A stretch of DNA of 64,000 nucleotides from Arthrobacter globiformis (lineage in GTDB: Bacteria > Actinomycetota > Actinomycetes > Actinomycetales > Micrococcaceae): contig NZ_JAUSXI010000001.1 of assembly GCF_030815865.1 (NCBI RefSeq), forward strand, positions 4,526,001 to 4,590,000, written 5' to 3'. Within the stretch, counting starts at the first letter, position 1, and each line of letters begins with the position of its first letter. Under the pieces are notes generated by a model. The model saw nothing but the letters and a program-made list of their open reading frames with translations, searched no databases and had not been told where the DNA came from. The position numbers and the translations under genes are program-made. This document shows, one piece after another, positions 43,727 through 52,589 of the stretch.

Positions 43727-45934
43727 ATGCTACCCCGGCAACGGTTGACGATGGCGTCGCGCAGCACTGCAACGCCGGACAGGAGCACCTTGAATACCCC
43801 GCTCACCCAGCCCGCACATCCAATTCGGCCAATGCCGGATGCTGTGGGCGCTGGCGCCGCCTCCGGCACACAGCCAGCGTCCAGTGACGAGGCGGTGCCC
43901 AGTCAACGAGCCACCAAAGCCGCCTCCCCGCACCTCACCGGTCCCGCCCGTGTCGCGCTGATCGGCGTCCACGGGTTCGGGGCCCACCACCTGGAGAACC
44001 TCGAACGGCTGAGCCGGACCGGCGCGGTGGAACTCGTGGCCGTGGCGGACCCGCATCCGCCGTCGCCGGGCGCGTTGCCGGACTCCACGGCAGTCCACCC
44101 TGACCTGCAGTCCCTCCTGGCCGGCAACCACAGACCGGACGTGGTCATCGTCGCCACCCCCATCCAGACCCACGCGCCGCTTGCCCTGGCCACCCTGGCC
44201 TCCGGCGCCGACCTCTACCTGGAGAAACCCCCAGTGGCATCGCTGGCCGACTTCCGCCAGTTGCAAGAGGCCGCCGAGGCATCGGGACGCAGCGTGCAGA
44301 TCGGCTTCCAGAGCCTCGGATCGCAGGCGCTGGCGGCCATCGGCGAGCTCCTCGAGGACGGGACCATTGGCACCCTGCAGGGAATCGGCGCGACAGGGCG
44401 CTGGGTGCGGGACCGCGCCTACTACAAGCGTTCCCGGTGGGCCGGCAAGCGGAGCATGGACGGCGTGGACGTGGTGGACGGTGTGGCCACCAATCCCCTG
44501 GCGCACGCCATCGCCACCGCCCTGCGGATCGCGGGCGCCCGCACCGTGGAGGATGTGGCCTCCGTGGAAACAGACCTCTACCGCGCGAACGACATCGAGG
44601 CCGATGACACCTCCGTCATCAGGATCCGCACCGACGCCGGGCTGCCGATCACCTGCGCCCTGACGCTCTGCGCCTCGGAGTCCGTGGAGCCGTACATCAC
44701 CCTGCAAGGCTCCGAGGGAACGGCCGTTTTCCACTACACGGAGGACCGGTTGCACATCAGCACCGCGGACGGTGAACACTCGCAGGAGTTCGGCCGCGAC
44801 GACCTCACCGAAAACCTGCTGGAGTACCTGGCCGGGGGCGCTGAACTCACCAGCGCCCTCAACGACTCGGGCGCGTTCATGCTGGTGCTCGAGGCTGTCC
44901 GCACGGCCGAGCCTCCGTTGCCGATCAGCCCTGGCCACGTGCTCTGGGAGGGCGACGGTGATGCGGCCCATGCGGTGATCCCCGGCATCGAGGACGCCCT
45001 GGAGCGGGCCATCGGCGCACACGCCACCTTCAGCGAACTGGCCCTGCCGTGGGCGCGCCCCGCTGAGCCGGCCGATGCCACGGTACTGTTCGACGACGGC
45101 GGCCGTCCGCTGGCAGTCCAGCGCACCGGCGCGCGGCTCAACACGGGGTTGGCCCCGCGCCCCTATCTGCATCCCGTCACCACGCTCGGCGGAACCGTTG
45201 TGACGGACCATCTCCCCGCGGACCACCCGTGGCATCTCGGCGCCGGCTTCGCGCTCCAGGACGTCAACGGCACCAACTTCTGGGGCGGGAAGACGTACAC
45301 ACGCGACGCCGGCGCGTACGTGTCCCGGCAGGACCACGGCCGGATCGAACTGCTTACCGCCGACGTGGACGAACCGGACACCCGGCAGCTCCAATGGCTC
45401 GGCACGGACGGACAGCCCCTGCTGACCGAACAGCGGACCCTCCGCCGCGAGATCCTCGGTGAGCGGGTGTGGCGGCTGGACCTGGGCACGGAGCTGACCG
45501 CCGTCGTCGACGTTTCACTGGGCAGCCCCGGCTCCAATGGCGCCGCCGGCAGCGGCTACGGCGGCTTCTTCTGGCGCCTACCCGCCTGCAGCGGTTCCCG
45601 TATTTTCACGTCCGACGCCGAGGGCGAACCGGCAGTCCACGGTTCCGTGGCGCCGTGGCTGGCGTGGACCGCATCCTTCGGCGAAGTCCCCGGCATCCGG
45701 TCCGGGCAACCCGCGACCCTCGTATTCGGCGCCCCGGCCGAGTCCGCCGATCCCTGGTTTGTCCGCTGCTCCGGGTACCCCGCCGTGGGGTCGGCCCTGG
45801 CCTGGGACAAGCCAGTGGCCCTGGCCGCAGGGGAATCGCTCCGGCGGAGCCTGAGCGTGTGGGTGTGCGACGGCGAACTGTCGCCAGCCGCCGTCGCATC
45901 CCTCGTGGCTCCGGGTAACACTAGAAGAGGCTGA
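43727..45934 (+). CDS. Gfo/Idh/MocA oxidoreductase fused to a DUF6807 (PmoA-like) domain
   Basis: Up to 735 residues. The Gfo/Idh/MocA half (about 70-420) has a nucleotide-binding start ARVALIGVHGFGAHHLENLERL, VVIVATPIQTHAPLALATLASGADLYLEKPPVAS (the family EKP) and a beta-sheet domain with IGFQSLGSQALAAIGELL. The second half (about 450-735) holds NTGLAPRPYLHPVTTLGGTVVTDHLPADHPWHLG and WGGKTYTRDAGAYVSRQDHG, the DUF6807 pattern. The first 70 residues are Pro/Ala-rich and poorly conserved, so the true start may be a later Met (43751 or 43832). The sugar substrate is unknown; GH42 follows 24 bases on. Confidence 0.8.
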   Translation: MLPRQRLTMASRSTATPDRSTLNTPLTQPAHPIRPMPDAVGAGAASGTQPASSDEAVPSQRATKAASPHLTGPARVALIGVHGFGAHHLENLERLSRTGAVELVAVADPHPPSPGALPDSTAVHPDLQSLLAGNHRPDVVIVATPIQTHAPLALATLASGADLYLEKPPVASLADFRQLQEAAEASGRSVQIGFQSLGSQALAAIGELLEDGTIGTLQGIGATGRWVRDRAYYKRSRWAGKRSMDGVDVVDGVATNPLAHAIATALRIAGARTVEDVASVETDLYRANDIEADDTSVIRIRTDAGLPITCALTLCASESVEPYITLQGSEGTAVFHYTEDRLHISTADGEHSQEFGRDDLTENLLEYLAGGAELTSALNDSGAFMLVLEAVRTAEPPLPISPGHVLWEGDGDAAHAVIPGIEDALERAIGAHATFSELALPWARPAEPADATVLFDDGGRPLAVQRTGARLNTGLAPRPYLHPVTTLGGTVVTDHLPADHPWHLGAGFALQDVNGTNFWGGKTYTRDAGAYVSRQDHGRIELLTADVDEPDTRQLQWLGTDGQPLLTEQRTLRREILGERVWRLDLGTELTAVVDVSLGSPGSNGAAGSGYGGFFWRLPACSGSRIFTSDAEGEPAVHGSVAPWLAWTASFGEVPGIRSGQPATLVFGAPAESADPWFVRCSGYPAVGSALAWDKPVALAAGESLRRSLSVWVCDGELSPAAVASLVAPGNTRRG

Positions 45935-45958
45935 CCACCGTCCCGACAAAGGAGTCCC

Positions 45959-47974
45959 ATGCCCACTCCAGAGCCCCCGCTCCCAACCCCGTCCTGGAAC
46001 AGCGGTCCCGGCCTGGCATTCGGCGGTGATTACAATCCCGAACAGTGGCCCGCCGACGTGCGGCTGGAGGACATCGGCCTCATGAAGGAGGCCCGGGTGA
46101 CCCTCCTCAGCGTGGCCATCTTCTCCTGGGCGCTCCTGGAGCCGCGCGAAGGAGAGTACGACTTTGGCTGGCTGGACGAGGTGCTTGACAACCTGGACGG
46201 CGCGGGCATCAAGGTTGCCCTTGCCACGGCCACCGCCGCTCCCCCGGCCTGGCTGGTGCGGAAGCATCCGGAGGTCCTGCCGGTGACGGCGGAGGGCACC
46301 GTCCTGGAGCGTGGCTCCCGGCGGCACTACTCGCCGTCGTCCGCTGTTTACCGCCGGTATGCGACGGGCATTACCCGAAAACTGGCCGAACGGTACAAGG
46401 ACCATCCGGCGCTGGCGCTGTGGCACGTGGACAACGAACTGGGCTGCCACGTTTCGGAGTTTTACGGCCCTGAGGACGCCGCGGCATTCCGGCGCTGGCT
46501 GGAGCGGCGCTACGGAAGCATCGAGGCACTGAACGAGGCCTGGGGCACGGCCTTCTGGTCCCAGCACTATGCCTCCTTCGAGGAGGTCATTCCGCCGCGG
46601 GCCGCCCCCACCACCCTCAACCCGACGCAGCGGCTGGACTTCCAGCGGTTCAGCTCCTGGGCGCTGATGGACTACTACCGGAGCCTGCTGGCAGTGATCC
46701 GGGAGGTGACGCCCAACGTTCCGGCCACCACCAACCTCATGGTTTCCAGCGCCACGAAGTCCCTGGACTACTTCGACTGGGCCAAGGACCTGGATGTGGT
46801 GGCCAACGACCACTACCTGGTGGCGGCGGATCCGGAGCGGGAGATCGAACTCGCGTTCAGTGCTGACCTGACGCGCGGCGTCGCGGGCAACAGGCCGTGG
46901 ATCCTGATGGAACACTCGGCGTCGGCCGTGAACTGGCAGCCCCGCAACCAGCCCAAGATGCCCGGCGAGATGCTCCGGAACTCCCTGGCGCACGTGGCCC
47001 GCGGCGCCGACGCCGTCATGTTCTTCCAGTGGCGGCAGAGTGTTGCCGGCGCCGAGAAGTTCCACTCGGCCATGGTCCCCCACGGCGGCCGCGACACCCG
47101 GGTGTGGCGCGAGGTGGTGGCACTGGGCGACGCCCTTGGCAAGCTAGGCCCGGTCAAGGGCTCCACGATCGAATCCCGGGTGGCCATCGTGTTCGATTAC
47201 GAGGCCTGGTGGGCCAGCGAACTGGACTCGCACCCGAGCGAGGACGTGAAGTATTTGGACCTGATTCGGGCGTTCCACCGCTCGCTGTTCCTGCGCGGCG
47301 TGGGCGTGGACTTCGTCCACCCGACCGCAGACCTCTCCGGCTACGACGTGGTCCTGGTCTGCACGCTGTACTGCGTCACCGATGCCGCCGCGGCCAACAT
47401 CGCCGGCGCGGCCGAAGCAGGTGCCACGGTGCTGGTCAGCTACTTCAGCGGCATCGTCGACGAACGCGACCACATCCGGCTGGGCGGCTACCCGGGTGCC
47501 TTCCGGGAGCTGCTGGGCATCAGGACCGAGGAGTTCCATCCGCTGCTCGAGGGCGGGCAGGTGACCTTGAGCGACGGCACCATTGGCCGGGTTTGGAGCG
47601 AGCACGTCCATGCGGACGGTGCTGAGACCCTGGCCACCTTCACCGGCTACCCGCTGGACGGCGTCCCTGCCCTGACCCGAAGGACCGCGGGCCGCGGCGC
47701 CGCCTGGTACCTGGCCACCCTCCCCGACCGCGACGGCATCGAACGCCTCCTGGACCGGCTCCTGGCCGAAGCGGGAGTGGCGGCCGCCGCGGAGGCCGCC
47801 GCCGGCGTCGAACTGACCCGGCGGGTTACGGCGGACGGGCGCCGTTTCCTCTTCGCCATCAACCACGGCCGGGAGGCTGCGACGGTGAAGGCCGACGGCG
47901 GGGAACTGTTGGGCGGCGGCCGTTTCGGCGGGATTGTCCCCGGCGGAGCGGTGGCCGTGATCGCCGAGGACTGA
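45959..47974 (+). CDS. Beta-galactosidase, GH42
   Basis: A 671-residue glycoside hydrolase family 42 enzyme. FGGDYNPEQWP and VAIFSWALLEPREGEYDF open the barrel; the acid/base Glu is in LWHVDNELGCHVSEFYG (about 160) and the nucleophile Glu in LMEHSASAVNWQPRN (about 317). A trimerisation domain and small C-terminal beta domain follow. No signal peptide, so it acts on imported galactosides, plausibly galactan side chains of rhamnogalacturonan I. Likely co-transcribed with the oxidoreductase fusion; AAGGAG precedes the ATG. Confidence 0.93.
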   Translation: MPTPEPPLPTPSWNSGPGLAFGGDYNPEQWPADVRLEDIGLMKEARVTLLSVAIFSWALLEPREGEYDFGWLDEVLDNLDGAGIKVALATATAAPPAWLVRKHPEVLPVTAEGTVLERGSRRHYSPSSAVYRRYATGITRKLAERYKDHPALALWHVDNELGCHVSEFYGPEDAAAFRRWLERRYGSIEALNEAWGTAFWSQHYASFEEVIPPRAAPTTLNPTQRLDFQRFSSWALMDYYRSLLAVIREVTPNVPATTNLMVSSATKSLDYFDWAKDLDVVANDHYLVAADPEREIELAFSADLTRGVAGNRPWILMEHSASAVNWQPRNQPKMPGEMLRNSLAHVARGADAVMFFQWRQSVAGAEKFHSAMVPHGGRDTRVWREVVALGDALGKLGPVKGSTIESRVAIVFDYEAWWASELDSHPSEDVKYLDLIRAFHRSLFLRGVGVDFVHPTADLSGYDVVLVCTLYCVTDAAAANIAGAAEAGATVLVSYFSGIVDERDHIRLGGYPGAFRELLGIRTEEFHPLLEGGQVTLSDGTIGRVWSEHVHADGAETLATFTGYPLDGVPALTRRTAGRGAAWYLATLPDRDGIERLLDRLLAEAGVAAAAEAAAGVELTRRVTADGRRFLFAINHGREAATVKADGGELLGGGRFGGIVPGGAVAVIAED

Positions 47975-47983
47975 GCGTAGCGA

Positions 47984-48048
47984 GGAGTTTTTGTACAGAT
48001 AATGGCCGCTAAACGCCCCCGAAGTCGCGACAAGTGGACAAAAACTCC
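47984..48048. repeat. Intergenic palindrome, copy 4 (hybrid of the two arm types)
   Basis: The left arm is GGAGTTTTTGTACAGATAAT (as in copies 3 and 5); the right arm contains GTCGCGACAAGTGGACAAAA and ends in ACTCC (as in copy 1). The outer 10 bases still pair. It lies between the convergent GH42 and TetR genes and could act as a two-way terminator. Confidence 0.7.
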
Positions 48049-48078
48049 ACGCCTTGCGCGCTTTGGAGACGCCCGGGA

Positions 48079-48669
48079 CTAGGGCTTGGCCGGGACAAGG
48101 AGCACATCGACGAGCTCCGCCAGCCCGCCGGCCATGTCCACCTTCTTGTCGTACAGCCACTGCAGCTGAAGGCCGTCGAACGCGGCGATGACCAGGCGCG
48201 CGAGCGACTCCGGCGCAACATCGGACCTGACCTCCCCCGCATCCTGGCGACGGCCGATGTCGAGCGCCAGCTCCTCCACCAGCCGGGAGTACCTGTCCTG
48301 GAAGTAGCCGTGGGAAGCGTGCCCGGGGTCATTGGCCGTTGCCGACGCCACGGCATACAGCGTGGTCAGCCCGGGCTCCTTCCTGTTCCGCTCCGCCACT
48401 GACGCCAGCATGGGCAGGCCAAATTCGGTCAATCCGCCAATGTCCCTGCTGCGGCGGTCCCGCTCCGCAAGCACCGCCGTCAGCAACTCCTGCTTGCCGC
48501 TGAAGTAGTGGAAGAGCGTTGCTTCCTTGACGCCCACAAGCTCGGCCACGCGCTTGAGGGCCGTGCCCTCGAAACCTTCGATGGCAAAGACATCTGTGGC
48601 GGTTTGGATGATCTGCTCGCGGCGTTCGGCGCCTTTGGCGTACTGCCCGCGGGGCTTGGAGGGAGACAT
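48079..48669 (-). CDS. TetR family regulator
   Basis: A 196-residue repressor: HTH in RREQIIQTATDVFAIEGFEGTALKRVAELVGVKEATLFHYFSGKQELL, then an alpha-helical ligand domain ending LQLQWLYDKKVDMAGGLAELVDVLLV. It is divergent from the MFS/GH3 pair and a strong palindrome lies between, so it probably represses that operon. The inducer may be a beta-glucoside or aglycone. Confidence 0.87.
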   Translation of the reverse strand: MSPSKPRGQYAKGAERREQIIQTATDVFAIEGFEGTALKRVAELVGVKEATLFHYFSGKQELLTAVLAERDRRSRDIGGLTEFGLPMLASVAERNRKEPGLTTLYAVASATANDPGHASHGYFQDRYSRLVEELALDIGRRQDAGEVRSDVAPESLARLVIAAFDGLQLQWLYDKKVDMAGGLAELVDVLLVPAKP

Positions 48670-48723
48670 CTCGCCAGTTTATTTCACACCCTTGGCCTAT
48701 CGGGCAGCAAGTCATTTTGTGAG

Positions 48724-48746
48724 AAAACCTAGTAAGACTAGGTTTT
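48724..48746. promoter_or_regulatory. TetR operator between the regulator and the MFS/GH3 operon
   Basis: A 23-bp palindrome: arms AAAACCTAGT and ACTAGGTTTT pair perfectly around AAG. It lies 55 bases before the TetR start and 58 before the MFS start, where it can control both promoters. Confidence 0.75.
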
Positions 48747-48803
48747 TGGCGTTACGCTTTTCACCGAGGCCCAACGGCGGGCCTCTTTTCGTCAGGAGGC
48801 AAT

Positions 48804-50081
48804 GTGGCCATCGAATCCCTATCCGAGGAGACCGCGGCTCCGCCCGCACTTTCCCCAACCGCAGGACCGTCCGTCAAGGCGCCGCGGGCCTACGTCATTG
48901 GTATGCCTATCGCCAGCGCCGGCCTCTGGATGGCCTTGCTCGCACCGGCCCTCGTCGTCCTCGCCATCAAGGTCTCCGAGATCACCACCCCGGAATCCAG
49001 GGCCGGAGCGCTGAGCCTCGTGGCCGGCGTCGGGGCCGTCATCGCCCTGCTGGCCAACCCGTTCTTCGGACGCCTGAGCGACCGCACCACGTCCCGGTTC
49101 GGCATGCGCAAGCCGTGGATCGTTGGCGGCTCCCTGATCGGGCTCGGCGCGCTCTTCTTCCTGGGCCTCGCCGGGGATGTGGCCAGCGTCCTGGGCGCCT
49201 GGGTTGTGGCGCAGCTCGGATTCAACGCTGCACTGGCTGCCCTCGTCGCGACCCTCCCGGACCAGGCGGCCCCCGCTGAGCGCGGCCGACTCTCCGGCCT
49301 CATCGGCATGACCCTGCCGATCGGTCTCGTGGCCGCGGCGTACTTCGCGCAGCTCTTCGACAACGCCTTCCAGATGGCGGTGGTTCCGGGCATCGTGGGG
49401 ACCGCCCTGGCCATCGGTTTCGCCTTCACGTTCAAGGACCGGGTCCTCACCGAACGGCCGGCGCCCCTGAACCTCAAGGAAATCCTGGGGTCCTTTTACT
49501 TCGACCCGCGCCTCCACCCGGGCCTCGGCTGGGCCTGGCTGACCAAGTTCATGGTCTATGTGGGCTACTGCGCGGGCCTGCTCTACCTGCCGTACTTCTT
49601 CGCGGACCAGCTCCATGTGGCAGAGGAAAGCATCGCCTCCCTGGTCTTCCAGGCCACCCTGGTCAGCTCCGCCGGAACCGTGGTCACGAGCGTCGCGGGC
49701 GGCTGGATCAGCGACCGGATCGGCAGGCGCAAGACACTGGTGATCGCCTCCAGCCTCATCATCATGGCCGGCCTCATCGTGATCGCCATGAGCCCCAGCA
49801 CCGACCAGGTCCTGGTGGGGCAGGCGATCGTGGGCCTCGGCCTGGGCTGCTTCGGCGCCGTTGACGTGGCCCTCATCGCCGACCTGCTGCCCAGCGGCCA
49901 GGCAGAGAATGCCAAGACCTTCGGGGTCTTCAACATTGCCCAGGCACTCCCCCAGTCAATCGTGCCCGCCGTCGCCTTCCCCGTCATCGCCCTCGGCGGC
50001 TACCCCGCGCTCTTCCTTGGCGGGGCCGCCGTCGGCATCATCGGCGCAGTCCTCGTCACCCGCATCAAAGGAGTCAAGTAA
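48804..50081 (+). CDS. MFS transporter, probable beta-glucoside uptake
   Basis: A 425-residue transporter with 12 hydrophobic segments. NPFFGRLSDRTTSRFGMRKPWIVGG and GGWISDRIGRRKTLVIAS are the two MFS motif A loops. GTG start with AGGAGG 4 bases before. The next gene, a GH3 beta-glucosidase, starts directly after its TAA, so the pair probably imports and splits a beta-glucoside (inference). A plant phenolic glucoside would fit TetR control. Confidence 0.83.
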   Translation: MAIESLSEETAAPPALSPTAGPSVKAPRAYVIGMPIASAGLWMALLAPALVVLAIKVSEITTPESRAGALSLVAGVGAVIALLANPFFGRLSDRTTSRFGMRKPWIVGGSLIGLGALFFLGLAGDVASVLGAWVVAQLGFNAALAALVATLPDQAAPAERGRLSGLIGMTLPIGLVAAAYFAQLFDNAFQMAVVPGIVGTALAIGFAFTFKDRVLTERPAPLNLKEILGSFYFDPRLHPGLGWAWLTKFMVYVGYCAGLLYLPYFFADQLHVAEESIASLVFQATLVSSAGTVVTSVAGGWISDRIGRRKTLVIASSLIIMAGLIVIAMSPSTDQVLVGQAIVGLGLGCFGAVDVALIADLLPSGQAENAKTFGVFNIAQALPQSIVPAVAFPVIALGGYPALFLGGAAVGIIGAVLVTRIKGVK

Positions 50082-52589
50082 ATGAACCCCACCCTGTCCG
50101 CACAGAAGACCGCACCGGCGGGCACTGAGCTGCTGCCGGCGGACGCCGAGGCACGCCTGCGAGAACTGGCCGGAAGCCTCAGCCTGGAACAGCAGGTCAG
50201 ATTGCTGACCGGCGCCGACGTCTGGTCCACCCATGCCCTGCCGGAAATCGGCCTGAGCCGGATCGTGCTGTCCGACGGCCCGGCCGGCGTCCGGGGCGAA
50301 GACTTCGACGAGCGCCACGACTCAGTCTCCCTGCCGTCGTCGTCCGCCCTGTCCGCCACCTGGAGCGTGGACATCGCCCGCCGCTACGGCCAGGTGCTGG
50401 GCCAGGAAGCGCGCCGCAAGGGCGTCCACGCCGTCCTCGGGCCCACCATCAACCTGCACCGCTCCCCGCTGGGCGGCCGCCACTTCGAATGCATGAGCGA
50501 GGATCCGCGGCTCACGGCGACGCTGGCCGCCGGCTACGTCTCCGGCGTGCAGTCCATGGGCGTGGGCGCCACGCCGAAGCACTACCTTGCCAACGAGGCC
50601 GAGACCGACCGCTTCACCTCCGATTCCGTGGTGGATGAACGGCCGCTGCGCGAGCTCTACCTCGCCGCGTTCGAGGACGCCATCACCGAGGCCCGCGCCT
50701 GGCTGGTCATGAGCTCCTACAACTCCATCAACGGCACCACGGCCAGCGAGAACAAGCTCCTGGAAACCCCGCTGTCCACCGAGTGGGGCTTCGACGGCGT
50801 CGTCGTCTCGGACTGGACCGGCGTCCGTTCCGTGGATGCCGCCAACGCGCACCAGGACCTGGAGATGCCCGGACCCGTGGGCCACTGGGGCGCCAAGCTG
50901 CTCGCCGCCGTCGAGGACGGCCGCGTCAGCCGGGACGCGATCCTGGAAAAGGTCACCCGCATCCTGCGCCTCGCCGCCAGGGTCGGCTCGCTCGAGGGCT
51001 TCGAGGCCGCTGTCACCGCCGTCCCGGCAGAACTCGACGGCGCACTGGTGGCCCGCGAAGTGGCAGTCCGCGGAGCGGTGCTGGTCCGCAACGAGGGCGG
51101 CCTGCTTCCGCTCGATGCCACGGCGCTCGGCAACGTTGCCGTCATCGGGCACAACGCCGAGGAGGCCCGCACGCAGGGCGGCGGCAGCGCCACCGTCATG
51201 CCCAAGTACACCGTCTCGCCGCTGGAGGGCCTGCGCAGGGCACTGCCCGACGACGTACCCGTCACCTACGCCCGCGGCGCCAAGGTGGCCGAAGGGCTGC
51301 AGCCGTTCGCCCGCAAGGCGCTGCACAACCCGGTCAGCGGCGTGCCCGGCATGCGCGTGACCTTCCTGGCCGCCGACGGAACGGAGATCTCGGGCGAGGA
51401 CCGGCTGGCTTCACACCTGATCTGGTTCGGCGTCGGCATTCCGGAGGGCACGGCGGCCATCCGCATGCAGACCGAGTGGACAGCGGAAACCGCGGGCGTC
51501 CGCCACCTCGGCGTGGGGACGGTGGGCCACATCGCCGTTTCCGTAGACGGCACCGAGGTCTTCAACGGTGAGCTGGAGGACGACACCGACGTCCTGGGCG
51601 CCGCGCTTTTCGATCCGCCCCAGATCATCCACGCCTTCGAGGCCACCGCACGTCAGCGGTTCACCATTGACGCGCTGTACCAACTGCCGCAGCAGCAGGA
51701 GATTCCGCTGACGGCCATCCTGCTCGGCGAGGAGACCATCGTCGCCGACCCCCAGGCCGAGATCCGGGCCGCCGTCGAGGCGGCCCGGACGGCCGACGTC
51801 GCCGTCGTCGTGGTGGGCACCAACGCCGCGATCGAATCGGAAGGCTTCGACCGCAAAGACCTTGATCTCCCCGGCCACCAGAACGAGCTTGTTGAAGCCG
51901 TGGCCGCGGTCAACCCGCGCACCGTCGTGGTGGTCAACTCCGGTTCGCCCGTGCTGATGCCGTGGCTGGACAGGGTCAGCTCGGTGCTGCTGGGTTGGTT
52001 CGGCGGACAGGAGTTCGGCGCCGCAGTGGCGGACATCCTGCTGGGCAAGGAAGAGCCCGGCGGCCGGCTTCCCACCACCTGGCCAGCGGCGCTCGGGGAC
52101 GTTCCCGTCCTGAACACCACGCCTGTTGACGGCAAGGTGGTCTACAGCGAGGGCATCCACGTGGGCTACCGCGCCTGGCTCAAGCAGCAGGCCGTGGGCG
52201 GCGCCGCTCCGCTGCTGCCATTCGGTTTCGGCCTGGGCTACACGACGTTCGAGCTCGGCACAGCGCACGCGCCGCAGTCGGTTCCGGCCGGCCAGGACAT
52301 CGTGGTGCACGTCCCCGTCCGGAACACCGGCACGCGCACCGGCCGCGAAGTGGTCCAGGTGTATTTGGCCCGCGAGGATTCCGCCGTGGAGCGGCCCGTC
52401 CGCTGGCTGGCCGGATATGCAGGGACGCACCTGGCGGCGGGCGGCACGGACACCGTCGAGGTCCGGATCCCGGCCCGCGCCTTTGGCCATTACGACGGCG
52501 GCTGGCAGGTTGAGCGCGGCTCGTTCCGTCTGCTGGTGGGCCGGCATGCGGCGGACGACTTCCAGGCGCTGGAGGTCGAGGTCCGCTAG
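50082..52589 (+). CDS. Beta-glucosidase, GH3
   Basis: An 835-residue glycoside hydrolase family 3 enzyme. Domain 1 has GPTINLHRSPLGGRHFECMSEDP, KHYLANEAE and the nucleophile Asp in VVSDWTG (about 243). Domain 2 holds the QGGGSATVMP and EGFDRKDLDLPGHQ blocks. A PA14-type insert (about 425-545) and a C-terminal fibronectin III-like domain (about 740-830) complete the protein. No signal peptide. It joins the MFS gene stop to its own ATG without a gap (TAAATG). Confidence 0.93.
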   Translation: MNPTLSAQKTAPAGTELLPADAEARLRELAGSLSLEQQVRLLTGADVWSTHALPEIGLSRIVLSDGPAGVRGEDFDERHDSVSLPSSSALSATWSVDIARRYGQVLGQEARRKGVHAVLGPTINLHRSPLGGRHFECMSEDPRLTATLAAGYVSGVQSMGVGATPKHYLANEAETDRFTSDSVVDERPLRELYLAAFEDAITEARAWLVMSSYNSINGTTASENKLLETPLSTEWGFDGVVVSDWTGVRSVDAANAHQDLEMPGPVGHWGAKLLAAVEDGRVSRDAILEKVTRILRLAARVGSLEGFEAAVTAVPAELDGALVAREVAVRGAVLVRNEGGLLPLDATALGNVAVIGHNAEEARTQGGGSATVMPKYTVSPLEGLRRALPDDVPVTYARGAKVAEGLQPFARKALHNPVSGVPGMRVTFLAADGTEISGEDRLASHLIWFGVGIPEGTAAIRMQTEWTAETAGVRHLGVGTVGHIAVSVDGTEVFNGELEDDTDVLGAALFDPPQIIHAFEATARQRFTIDALYQLPQQQEIPLTAILLGEETIVADPQAEIRAAVEAARTADVAVVVVGTNAAIESEGFDRKDLDLPGHQNELVEAVAAVNPRTVVVVNSGSPVLMPWLDRVSSVLLGWFGGQEFGAAVADILLGKEEPGGRLPTTWPAALGDVPVLNTTPVDGKVVYSEGIHVGYRAWLKQQAVGGAAPLLPFGFGLGYTTFELGTAHAPQSVPAGQDIVVHVPVRNTGTRTGREVVQVYLAREDSAVERPVRWLAGYAGTHLAAGGTDTVEVRIPARAFGHYDGGWQVERGSFRLLVGRHAADDFQALEVEVR

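Noticed and set aside
43730..45394. Minus-strand frame of 554 codons opposite the oxidoreductase fusion
   Set aside because: It has no recognisable domain, whereas the plus strand has full Gfo/Idh/MocA motifs.
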